Shown piece by piece: positions 1-5,000 of a DNA stretch of 5,000 nt; the first letter of the stretch is position 1, and every line of letters begins with the position of its first letter. The notes below the pieces were generated by a model. The model saw only the letters and a program-made list of their open reading frames with translations. It did not search any database and was not told the origin of the DNA. This DNA is from Gammaproteobacteria bacterium (GTDB taxonomy: Bacteria > Pseudomonadota > Gammaproteobacteria > SZUA-152): NCBI GenBank assembly GCA_030613605.1, contig JAUWLO010000155.1, positions 1 to 5,000 on the forward strand, given 5' to 3'. The position numbers and the translations under genes were made by a program.

Positions 1-777
1 ACCGCGATGCAGGGCAACAACTCCACCGCTGAGATTAAAATATTCACAACGCTCAAAGCCTGCTTCCTGCATCATCCCGAGCAGTTCTTCCTGTTTCGGA
101 TGCATCCGGATAGATTCTGCAAGATAACGATAGCTGGAATCATCTTTAGCAATAAGCTTGCCCATTAGAGGCAGCAATTTGAAGGAGTAGGCGTCGTAGA
201 TAGCACCAAGCCCCGGCACAACCGGTTTGGAAAACTCCAGCACCAGCAGGCGGCCACCCGGTTTCAATACGCGCAACATGGAACGCAGCGCAGCATCTTT
301 GTCCGTGACATTACGCAAACCAAAAGCAATCGTGATGCAATCAAAATAATTATTCGGGAAGGGCAAACATTCCGCATTCGCCTGTACGTAACTCATATTG
401 GCTAATACGCCACGATCCACCATTCGCTCACGACCCACTTCTAGCATGGATTCATTGATATCCGCCAGCACCACTTCGCCTGTTTCTCCGACCAGCTCGG
501 AAAATTTGGCGGCCAGATCACCGGTACCGCCAGCAATATCCAGCACTCGCTGCCCAGAACGTACTCCGCTCATTTCGATGGTGTATCGCTTCCACAGGCG
601 ATGAATACCCATGGACATGACATCGTTCATGACATCGTAATTCGCCGCGACAGAATGAAAAACGCCGGCAACTTTGCCAGCCTTATCCTGCCTGCGCACT
701 TCTTTATAACCAAAGTGCGTGGTGTCCTGGCTACCATTACGGTTACCGTTGTTCTGATTATCCTGCGAATTACTCAT
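1..777 (-). CDS. ubiE: UbiE, ubiquinone/menaquinone C-methyltransferase (3' end outside window)
   Basis: SAM-dependent C-methyltransferase of quinone synthesis. In the known family it methylates 2-polyprenyl-6-methoxy-benzoquinol on the ubiquinone route and demethylmenaquinol on the menaquinone route, in the cytoplasm or at the inner membrane face. I translated 259 codons from the ATG at 777. The first UbiE signature (YD-x-MN, then S and H-x-x-W) is at residues 47-62. The SAM-binding motif LDIAGGTGD is at 79-87. The second signature, RVLKPGG through EFS, is at 169-183. The fragment ends GGVVALHRG, where E. coli UbiE (251 aa) has only a few residues left, so very little is missing. The first 20 residues are rich in Asn, Gln, Ser and Gly and look like a disordered extension. 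AGCAGG at 784-789 lies 6 bases before the ATG as ribosome binding site. The gene follows the DUF971 gene by 30 bases, so co-transcription is likely. Confidence 0.96.
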   Translation of the reverse strand, partial: MSNSQDNQNNGNRNGSQDTTHFGYKEVRRQDKAGKVAGVFHSVAANYDVMNDVMSMGIHRLWKRYTIEMSGVRSGQRVLDIAGGTGDLAAKFSELVGETGEVVLADINESMLEVGRERMVDRGVLANMSYVQANAECLPFPNNYFDCITIAFGLRNVTDKDAALRSMLRVLKPGGRLLVLEFSKPVVPGLGAIYDAYSFKLLPLMGKLIAKDDSSYRYLAESIRMHPKQEELLGMMQEAGFERCEYFNLSGGVVALHRG

Positions 778-789
778 AACCTGCCTGCT

Positions 790-801
790 GTTAGTTAGTT
801 A
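790..801. repeat. Three tandem GTTA units in the DUF971-ubiE gap
   Basis: GTTA is repeated three times on the plus strand, followed by AC, so the minus strand reads GTTAACTAACTAAC. It lies between the DUF971 stop codon and the ubiE ribosome binding site. It is too short to assign a role. It places stop triplets just before ubiE but may be chance. Confidence 0.5.
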
Positions 802-807
802 ACCCGA

Positions 808-1170
808 TCATGTTTTACGTTTATGGCCTGCTTTTTCCAGGCGATCCAGATATTCCGCCCACATTTCTTTTTGATTGGAGCCCAACACGTACAAGGTATC
901 CCATGAATAAATACCGGTGTTGTGGCCATCATCAAATTCCAGCTGAACGGCATAGTTCCCGACGGGTTCAATGGCGGTAATATTTACCTCTTCCTTACCT
1001 AACTGCAATATTTCTTCTCCTGGACCATGCCCACGTACTTCGGCAGAGGGGGAGTAAACACGCAAATATTCACAGGGCAATTCAAATTTACTGCCATCAT
1101 CAAAGCTGATTTCCAGAATTCTGGACTGCTGATGCAGGTTTATATCGGTTGGTCTTGGTGCTGAGGTCAT
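808..1170 (-). CDS. DUF971 / GBBH-like N-terminal domain protein
   Basis: A small stand-alone protein of 120 residues in the DUF971 family, the domain found at the N-terminus of gamma-butyrobetaine hydroxylase. The catalytic dioxygenase domain is absent, so no hydroxylase activity should be inferred. The domain covers nearly the whole chain: FDDGSKFELPCEYLR at 23-37, then SPSAEVRGHGPG at 40-51, a central VGNYAVQLEFDDGH stretch, and GIYSWDTLY followed by a charged C-terminal helix. Only one cysteine (C33) is seen, so the cysteine zinc site of the eukaryotic enzyme's domain is probably not kept. I chose ATG at 1170 because GGAG at 1177-1180 sits 6 bases upstream. A GTG at 1182 would add four residues (MEKK) but overlaps that ribosome binding site. 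An in-frame TAA lies a few codons further up. The position between hslU and ubiE is common in gammaproteobacteria; the molecular function is not known to me. Confidence 0.9.
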   Translation of the reverse strand: MTSAPRPTDINLHQQSRILEISFDDGSKFELPCEYLRVYSPSAEVRGHGPGEEILQLGKEEVNITAIEPVGNYAVQLEFDDGHNTGIYSWDTLYVLGSNQKEMWAEYLDRLEKAGHKRKT

Positions 1171-1176
1171 CTTTTT

Positions 1177-1180
1177 CTCC
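1177..1180 (-). promoter_or_regulatory. Ribosome binding site deciding the DUF971 gene start
   Basis: The minus strand reads GGAG, six bases, then ATG at 1170. This favours the ATG over the GTG at 1182, whose G overlaps the site and which has only a weak AGG three to four bases before it. Confidence 0.7.
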
Positions 1181-1257
1181 ACTAACCTATTTCTTTAAAT
1201 AATCAATTAAATTTCTTGTCACGGCTTCTATTGAAACTTCCTGTTCATACTTTCTAT

Positions 1258-2604
1258 TTACAGGATGTAGCGACTCAGATCTTCATCTTTTGCAAGCTCG
1301 CCGACCTGCTCATCTACATAAGCTGCGTCCACCTTCACAGCTTCACCACTTTTATCCGCAGCGCCGAAAGATATCTCTTCCAGCAACCGCTCCATGACCG
1401 TGTGCAACCGTCGTGCGCCAATGTTGTCGGTACGTTCGTTCACTTGCCAGGCTACTTCGGCAATACGGGCTATACCATCTTCAGAAAACGACAGGCTTAC
1501 GCCCTCGGTCTCCAGCAAGGCAATATACTGTTCAGTCAACGAAGCATCAGGCTCGGTAAGAATGCGCATAAAATCTTCGGCGCTGAGGGCATTTAATTCC
1601 ACACGAATCGGTAATCTCCCCTGCAATTCGGGAATAAGGTCGGAAGGCCTGGAAAGATGAAAAGCACCAGAGGCAATGAATAAAATATGATCTGTCTTTA
1701 CCATGCCGTATTTGGTGGACACGGTTGTTCCCTCTACCAACGGTAACAAGTCACGCTGCACACCTTCACGCGACACATCCGGCCCACTGGTTTCACCACG
1801 CTTACAAATCTTGTCCATCTCATCCAGAAAGACGATGCCATTTTGCTCGACGTTATCCACGGCCTGCTGTTTAATGTCATCCTCATTTAACAACTTCCCT
1901 GCTTCTTCATCGGTCAACAGCTTGAAGGCATCTTTAATATTGAGTTTACGGGTGGTGGTGCGGGTTGATCCCATATTTTGAAACATGCCCTGCAACTGAC
2001 TGGTCATTTCCTCCATGCCCGGCGGCGACATAATTTCCACACCAATGGGACTGCCAGCGAGCTCCACTTCAATCTCTTTGTCATCGAGATCGCCTTCACG
2101 TAACTTTTTACGGAATTTTTGCCGTGTGGCGGAATCTGATTCACTCATGGGTTCTGGCTCACTACTAAAACCAATGCCGGCACTTCTTGCCGGACGCAAC
2201 AGAATATCCAGAATACGATCTTCCGCAGATTCTTCCGCACGGAAGCGCACTTTTTGCACTTCCACTTCACGGGTAAGTTTTATAGAGATGTCCACCAGGT
2301 CACGAATAATGGATTCCACATCTCGCCCCACATAACCCACCTCGGTAAACTTGGTGGCTTCCACTTTAACAAACGGGGCATTGGCCAGCCTGGCCAGCCG
2401 ACGAGCAATTTCTGTTTTACCCACACCTGTAGGGCCAATCATGAGAATATTTTTTGGCGTGATTTCACTTTTTAATTCGTCAGATACCTGTGACCGACGC
2501 CATCTATTACGCAACGCAATCGCAACCGCACGCTTGGCATCAGACTGGCCGATAATATGTTTATCCAGTTCCTGAACAATTTCTCTGGGTGTCATTTGCG
2601 ACAT
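1258..2604 (-). CDS. hslU: HslU, ATPase/unfoldase subunit of the HslUV protease
   Basis: AAA+ unfoldase of the Clp/Hsp100 group. In the known family a hexamer unfolds proteins with ATP and threads them into the HslV peptidase in the cytoplasm. The 448 residues are close to E. coli HslU (443). Visible parts: N-terminal TPREIVQELDKHIIGQ at 5-20; Walker A GPTGVGKT at 57-64; pore loop GYVG at 90-93; a charged, variable intermediate (I) domain at roughly 110-230; Walker B GIVFLDEMDK at 256-265 with D261 and E262; sensor 1 around IASGAFH at 310-316; the likely arginine finger R330 in ELQGR; sensor 2 GARRLHT at 396-402. The C-terminus EDLSRYIL is the tail that docks between HslV subunits, so the gene is complete and probably active. 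ATG at 2604 is preceded by AGAG at 2611-2614. A second ATG at 2595 would give a protein starting MTPREIV and cannot be excluded. It follows hslV by 92 bases. Confidence 0.98.
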   Translation of the reverse strand: MSQMTPREIVQELDKHIIGQSDAKRAVAIALRNRWRRSQVSDELKSEITPKNILMIGPTGVGKTEIARRLARLANAPFVKVEATKFTEVGYVGRDVESIIRDLVDISIKLTREVEVQKVRFRAEESAEDRILDILLRPARSAGIGFSSEPEPMSESDSATRQKFRKKLREGDLDDKEIEVELAGSPIGVEIMSPPGMEEMTSQLQGMFQNMGSTRTTTRKLNIKDAFKLLTDEEAGKLLNEDDIKQQAVDNVEQNGIVFLDEMDKICKRGETSGPDVSREGVQRDLLPLVEGTTVSTKYGMVKTDHILFIASGAFHLSRPSDLIPELQGRLPIRVELNALSAEDFMRILTEPDASLTEQYIALLETEGVSLSFSEDGIARIAEVAWQVNERTDNIGARRLHTVMERLLEEISFGAADKSGEAVKVDAAYVDEQVGELAKDEDLSRYIL

Positions 2605-2613
2605 ATGCTTCTC

Positions 2614-2628
2614 TTAACAACAAGTTAA
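2614..2628. repeat. Small inverted repeat upstream of hslU
   Basis: TTAAC and GTTAA (2614-2618 and 2624-2628) form a perfect 5-bp inverted repeat around a 5-base loop, touching the hslU ribosome binding site. An AT-rich stem this short would be weak in RNA, so any effect on hslU translation is speculative. Confidence 0.4.
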
Positions 2629-2696
2629 AAACAGACTTCTCTAAAATAAATGGGTTGTCGTTTTGTCAGATAGCTTCCGGTCTGAACAATATTGAA

Positions 2697-3242
2697 CTAT
2701 TCAGAACCATCTAACACTTCAATGGTGAACTGGTCGTTGGTGTACACACAAATACTGGCGGCAATACCCAGGGCCTTTTCACACACCGTGCGCGCATCCA
2801 GTTCCGTATTTTCCATCAGCGCCCGCGCAGCCGCTTCTGCAAATGAACCGCCGGAACCGATCGCAATTACATCATGCTCAGGCTCAATCACATCACCGTT
2901 ACCGGATATCACCAGAGAGGTCGTGTCATCTGCTACCGATAACAACGCTTCCAGACGACGCAGCATACGATCGGTACGCCAGTCCTTAGCCAGTTCGACA
3001 GCCGCCCGAGTCAAATGACCCTGATGTTTTTCCAGTTTACCTTCGAAGCGTTCAAAAAGCGTAAACGCATCGGCCGTACCACCCGCAAAGCCGGCAATCA
3101 CTTTTTCATGATACAAACGCCGAACCTTTCGGGCATTGCCTTTTAATATGGTGCTGCCCAGCGAAACCTGGCCATCACCACCGATAACGACCTGGCCATT
3201 TCTGCGTACGGAAAGAATCGTAGTACCGCGATATTGTTCCAA
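2697..3242 (-). CDS. hslV: HslV, peptidase subunit of the HslUV protease
   Basis: N-terminal-threonine peptidase related to proteasome beta subunits. It forms the double-hexamer proteolytic core capped by HslU. The product is 181 residues, against 176 in E. coli. It begins MEQYRG-TTILSVRRNG. The family's catalytic Thr1 corresponds to T7 here, so six residues must be removed by cleavage after Gly6, whereas E. coli loses only Met. Counting from T7, K39 matches Lys33, G51 matches Gly45 and S130 matches Ser124. The VIAGFAGGTADAFTLFERFE and AVELAKDWRTDR blocks are typical. The start is TTG at 3242. The frame is open upstream to a TAG at 3333-3335, with no ATG, GTG or other TTG, so TTG is the only ordinary start. 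AGGGA at 3251-3255 lies 8 bases ahead. Rare ATT starts (for example at 3245) are a remote alternative. hslU follows, forming the expected pair. Confidence 0.97.
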   Translation of the reverse strand: MEQYRGTTILSVRRNGQVVIGGDGQVSLGSTILKGNARKVRRLYHEKVIAGFAGGTADAFTLFERFEGKLEKHQGHLTRAAVELAKDWRTDRMLRRLEALLSVADDTTSLVISGNGDVIEPEHDVIAIGSGGSFAEAAARALMENTELDARTVCEKALGIAASICVYTNDQFTIEVLDGSE

Positions 3243-3250
3243 AATCTGAA

Positions 3251-3255
3251 TCCCT
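3251..3255 (-). promoter_or_regulatory. Ribosome binding site supporting the hslV TTG start
   Basis: The minus strand reads AGGGA, eight bases, then TTG at 3242. Spacing and match to the 16S rRNA tail are good, which supports initiation at TTG and hence the short propeptide. The site is partly inside one arm of the 9-bp inverted repeat described separately. Confidence 0.65.
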
Positions 3256-3369
3256 GTGTGCTTTTTGTGTGAATAGGTTGGCTGAAAACAGACCTCTGAT
3301 TTTACATCAATAATCGCCCATTCAGCGAATATCTAACACCTCACCAAAGTGATAGTGTCGGCACACAGG
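3253..3369. repeat. Widely spaced 9-bp perfect inverted repeat
   Basis: CCTGTGTGC at 3253-3261 and its exact reverse complement GCACACAGG at 3361-3369 are separated by 99 bases and flank the middle of the divergent region. The left arm overlaps the hslV ribosome binding site. The right arm lies about 40 bases before the hydrolase ATG. Paired protein-binding sites or chance are both possible. Confidence 0.4.
3336..3358. repeat. Imperfect dyad, possible operator
   Basis: ACAC-c-TCAC-caaa-GTGA-ta-GTGT. Four plus four base pairs are symmetric around a CAAA centre, with one unpaired base on the left and two on the right. The inner core TCAC-N4-GTGA is perfect. It lies 52 bases before the hydrolase ATG and about 94 before the hslV TTG, a reasonable place for an operator. 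The half-sites point the opposite way to a CRP site, so CRP is not proposed. Confidence 0.4.
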
Positions 3370-3397
3370 AACTGCCCCCAAACAAAAGACCAGCAAA

Positions 3398-3403
3398 AAG
3401 GGA
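3398..3403 (+). promoter_or_regulatory. Ribosome binding site of the hydrolase gene
   Basis: AAGGGA ends seven bases before the ATG at 3411. Another ATG at 3403 is out of frame and reaches a stop after three codons (ATG CCA TCA TGA), overlapping the true start, so it is not a competing gene start. Confidence 0.7.
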
Positions 3404-3410
3404 TGCCATC

Positions 3411-4199
3411 ATGAAACACATAATCGCCATATTGTTGTTATTTACCCTTCCCACACTGCCTGCGTGGGCAGCCGTCACCGGCAAAGAGGTTACCTACCGA
3501 GCTGGAGACACCTTTCTAAAGGGTTACCTGGCGGTAGATACGGCCATATCCGGACCTCGCCCCGGAATTTTGGTGGTTCACGAATGGTGGGGGCATAACG
3601 ATTACGCCCGCAAACGCGCCCGCATGCTGGCCGAACTGGGTTATACCGCTCTCGCAGTCGATATGTACGGTAATGGCAAAACAGCCAGCCACCCTGAGGA
3701 CGCCGGGAAATTTTCAGGGGAAGTCCGCAACAACATGCCGGCCGCTAAAGCCCGTTTTCTGGCTGCGATGACATTACTGAAGGCTGAATCCAGCACCAAT
3801 CCAGACAAAATCGCCGCAATTGGTTATTGCTTTGGCGGTGGCGTGGTGCTGGAAATGGCGCGTTTGGGTGTCGATCTGGTCGGTGTAGCCAGCTTTCATG
3901 GCAGCCTGGGCACGGCAACTCCGGCTCAAAAAGGGGCCATCAAAGGCAAAGTTCTGGTGCTCAATGGCGCTGCCGACCCTTTTGTAAAAACCGAATCTAT
4001 TGAACATTTCAAAAAGGAAATGCGCGCGGCCGGCGTTGATTTCAAGTTCATCAGTTACCCGGAAGCCAAACACAGTTTTACAAATCCGGATGCCGACGCC
4101 TATGGAAAACGCTTCAACCTGCCGCTGCAATATAATGAAAAAGCAGACCATCAATCCTGGGCGGAAATGCAGGCCTTTTTTAAGGACATATTTAAATAA
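3411..4199 (+). CDS. Exported dienelactone hydrolase family protein
   Basis: An alpha/beta-hydrolase of the dienelactone hydrolase (carboxymethylenebutenolidase) family, 262 residues. The N-terminus is a clear Sec signal peptide: MKH, a hydrophobic core IIAILLLFTLPTLP, and an AWA-A cleavage site near residue 20, so the mature protein should be periplasmic or outside. Family motifs are in order: HEWWGHND at 57-64 with the conserved Glu58; AVDMYGNG at 82-89; nucleophile elbow GYCFGGG at 138-144, with Cys140 in place of the serine of most esterases; Asp189 in GAADPF; His221 in AKHSFTNP. The Cys-Asp-His triad is therefore intact. Classical dienelactone hydrolase is cytoplasmic, about 236 residues, and sits in aromatic-degradation operons. 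None of those neighbours is here and this one is exported, so the substrate is unknown. It stands alone on the plus strand between xerC and hslV, converging on xerC with a 26-base gap. Confidence 0.93.
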   Translation: MKHIIAILLLFTLPTLPAWAAVTGKEVTYRAGDTFLKGYLAVDTAISGPRPGILVVHEWWGHNDYARKRARMLAELGYTALAVDMYGNGKTASHPEDAGKFSGEVRNNMPAAKARFLAAMTLLKAESSTNPDKIAAIGYCFGGGVVLEMARLGVDLVGVASFHGSLGTATPAQKGAIKGKVLVLNGAADPFVKTESIEHFKKEMRAAGVDFKFISYPEAKHSFTNPDADAYGKRFNLPLQYNEKADHQSWAEMQAFFKDIFK

Positions 4200-4209
4200 G
4201 CCTGACGCC

Positions 4210-4235
4210 CCGGAATTAACCACGGCTATTTTTTT
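4210..4235 (+). terminator. Possible weak terminator between the convergent genes
   Basis: CCGG at 4210-4213 can pair with CC-A-CGG at 4220-4225 (four pairs and one bulged A) around a short AT-rich loop. TA and seven T follow to 4235. This resembles a weak rho-independent terminator for the hydrolase gene. The T run lies inside the end of xerC, where it encodes the terminal lysines, so the T run alone is not good evidence. An alternative CGCCC/GGGCG pairing (4206-4210 with 4237-4241) is also possible. Confidence 0.28.
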
Positions 4236-5000
4236 CGGGCGCGAGGATGTGCCTTGTCATACACATCCGCTAAATGCTGAAAATCGAGGTGGGTATAAAT
4301 CTGGGTGGTGGAGATATCCGCGTGCCCCAGAAGCTCCTGCACTGCACGCAAATCACCGCTGGATTCCAGCAAGTGGCTGGCAAACGCATGGCGCAATTTA
4401 TGCGGATGCACGCGGCTATCCAGCCCCTGTTTGATACCCCACTGGCGAAAACGTTGCTGCACGGCGCGTGGCGTTATTCGCTTACCCAGCTTACTCACAA
4501 ACAATGCCGACTCTTGCTGGTTAGCCAGCGCCACACGCGTTTTTAACCAACGCTGAAGGGCATCATGGGCATATCGCCCCACAGGCACAATCCGCGCCTT
4601 ATTCCCCTTACCCGTTACCGGCACACTGCCATCGACAAGATCGACATCACCCAGATTCAGTGAAACCAGTTCCGCCAGACGCAAACCCGAGCTATACATC
4701 AGCTCGAGCATGGCCAGATCGCGTATTGCGAGAGGGCTGTCATCACGGACTGCCAACAGACGCGCCATCTCATCGGCATCCAATGGCTCTGGCAGTTTGC
4801 GTGCTGATTTCGGCGCCTGAATACCTTTAGCCACATTCACCGTTAGGTGATTTTCACGCATCAAATATTGAAGAAAACTTCGCAATGCCGAAAGGGCGCG
4901 GGCCAGGCTACGCCCACCAAGACCCTGCCGATGTCGCTTTGCTACCCAGCTTCGCACGTGTTGTGCGTCCAGTGATTTCCAGTCGGATAACCCCGCAAGC
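4226..5000 (-). CDS. xerC: XerC tyrosine recombinase (5' end outside window)
   Basis: Site-specific tyrosine recombinase. With XerD it is known to act at dif to resolve chromosome dimers before division. 257 codons are visible, read from 4999. E. coli XerC has 298 residues, so roughly 40 N-terminal ones lie beyond the edge. A GTG at 4957 is not the start: the frame stays open upstream and encodes LAGLSDWKSLDAQH, which fits the SAM-like core-binding domain. All six catalytic positions are present: Arg in SGLRLAEL (4679-4681), Lys in TGKGNK (4607-4609), His and Arg of HPHKLRH (4400-4402, 4391-4393), His in LLGHAD (4322-4324) and the nucleophile Tyr in TQIYTHLDF (4295-4297). The end, LDFQHLADVYDKAHPRARKK, closely matches XerC rather than XerD, an integron integrase or a phage integrase. 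Nothing nearby resembles a mobile element, so this is the chromosomal enzyme. Confidence 0.95.
   Translation of the reverse strand, partial: LAGLSDWKSLDAQHVRSWVAKRHRQGLGGRSLARALSALRSFLQYLMRENHLTVNVAKGIQAPKSARKLPEPLDADEMARLLAVRDDSPLAIRDLAMLELMYSSGLRLAELVSLNLGDVDLVDGSVPVTGKGNKARIVPVGRYAHDALQRWLKTRVALANQQESALFVSKLGKRITPRAVQQRFRQWGIKQGLDSRVHPHKLRHAFASHLLESSGDLRAVQELLGHADISTTQIYTHLDFQHLADVYDKAHPRARKK

Larger units (their letters stand above)
3243..3410. promoter_or_regulatory. Divergent intergenic region between hslV and the hydrolase gene
   Basis: These 168 bases must hold the start signals for both hslV (leftward) and the hydrolase gene (rightward), because no gene lies upstream of either in its own direction. 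Toward hslV, TAAAAT on the minus strand (3299-3304) matches the -10 consensus at 5 of 6 bases and would give a leader near 50 bases, but no good -35 box lies 16-18 bases upstream. Toward the hydrolase, TTTACA at 3301-3306 matches a -35 box at 5 of 6 bases, but no convincing -10 follows at normal spacing. I saw no CTTGAA...CCCCAT heat-shock promoter. The promoter role is inferred from gene orientation, not from clear motifs. Confidence 0.55.

Noticed and set aside
1187..1282. An open minus-strand frame running out of the end of hslU through the hslU-DUF971 gap, ending ...VTRNLIDYLKK and then TAG; it looks mildly protein-like.
   Set aside because: It has no ATG, it overlaps the canonical hslU end in another frame, and its only possible start (a GTG in the gap) has no good ribosome binding site. 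HslU is complete at EDLSRYIL, so a frameshift is not needed.
2640..2690. Internal promoter in the hslV-hslU gap, from CTGACA on the minus strand followed by an AT-rich stretch.
   Set aside because: The -35 match is good, but at 16-18 base spacing the -10 position matches only about half of the consensus.
3341..3352. CRP-like site suggested by TCAC and GTGA half-sites.
   Set aside because: A CRP site reads TGTGA-N6-TCACA. Here the halves are in the reverse order with a 4-base centre.
3243..3410. Heat-shock (sigma-32) promoter upstream of hslVU, as known in E. coli.
   Set aside because: I found no CTTGAA-like -35 with a CCCCAT-like -10 on the minus strand. A divergent consensus cannot be excluded without transcription start data.
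398..4556. Many plus-strand open frames of 65-144 codons lying inside ubiE, hslU, hslV and xerC, and a 149-codon minus-strand frame inside the hydrolase gene.
   Set aside because: Each lies antisense to, or in another frame of, a gene with clear family motifs, and their translations show no recognisable domain. They are by-products of codon use.
4226..5000. A tyrosine recombinase gene as a sign of a phage, integron or genomic island.
   Set aside because: The C-terminal sequence and HPHKLRH context are those of housekeeping XerC. There is no attachment repeat, tRNA, excisionase or phage gene in the window.

Overview
This window looks like chromosome of a gammaproteobacterium, with base composition near one half GC by eye. 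The guess rests on protein resemblance and gene order: HslV, HslU, UbiE and XerC all read like gammaproteobacterial orthologues, and the order hslV - hslU - DUF971 gene - ubiE is typical of that group. A marine or environmental lineage outside the enterics is an inference. The genus cannot be fixed by eye.

Layout, left to right: (1) 1-777, minus strand, ubiE, with its last few codons beyond the left edge. (2) 808-1170, minus strand, a small DUF971 protein (GBBH-like N-terminal domain). (3) 1258-2604, minus strand, hslU, the ATPase/unfoldase of the HslUV protease. (4) 2697-3242, minus strand, hslV, its peptidase, with a TTG start and a short N-terminal propeptide. (5) 3243-3410, a divergent intergenic region containing an imperfect dyad and a widely spaced 9-bp inverted repeat. 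(6) 3411-4199, plus strand, an exported dienelactone-hydrolase-family protein. (7) 4226-5000, minus strand, xerC, with its N-terminal part beyond the right edge. No gene-free stretch exceeds 300 bases.

How the genes fit together: hslV, hslU, the DUF971 gene and ubiE run in one direction with gaps of 92, 87 and 30 bases and no obvious terminator between them, so they are probably at least partly co-transcribed. HslV and HslU form one ATP-dependent cytoplasmic protease. UbiE performs the C-methylation shared by ubiquinone and menaquinone synthesis. XerC is a chromosome-dimer-resolution recombinase. In many bacteria xerC lies directly upstream of hslVU; here an oppositely oriented hydrolase gene sits between them.

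I found no mobile element, CRISPR array, tRNA, rRNA or undescribed multi-gene system. Most of the window is well-known housekeeping sequence. The points most worth a second look are the HslV start and propeptide, the hydrolase interrupting xerC-hslVU, and the dyad symmetry in the divergent promoter region.
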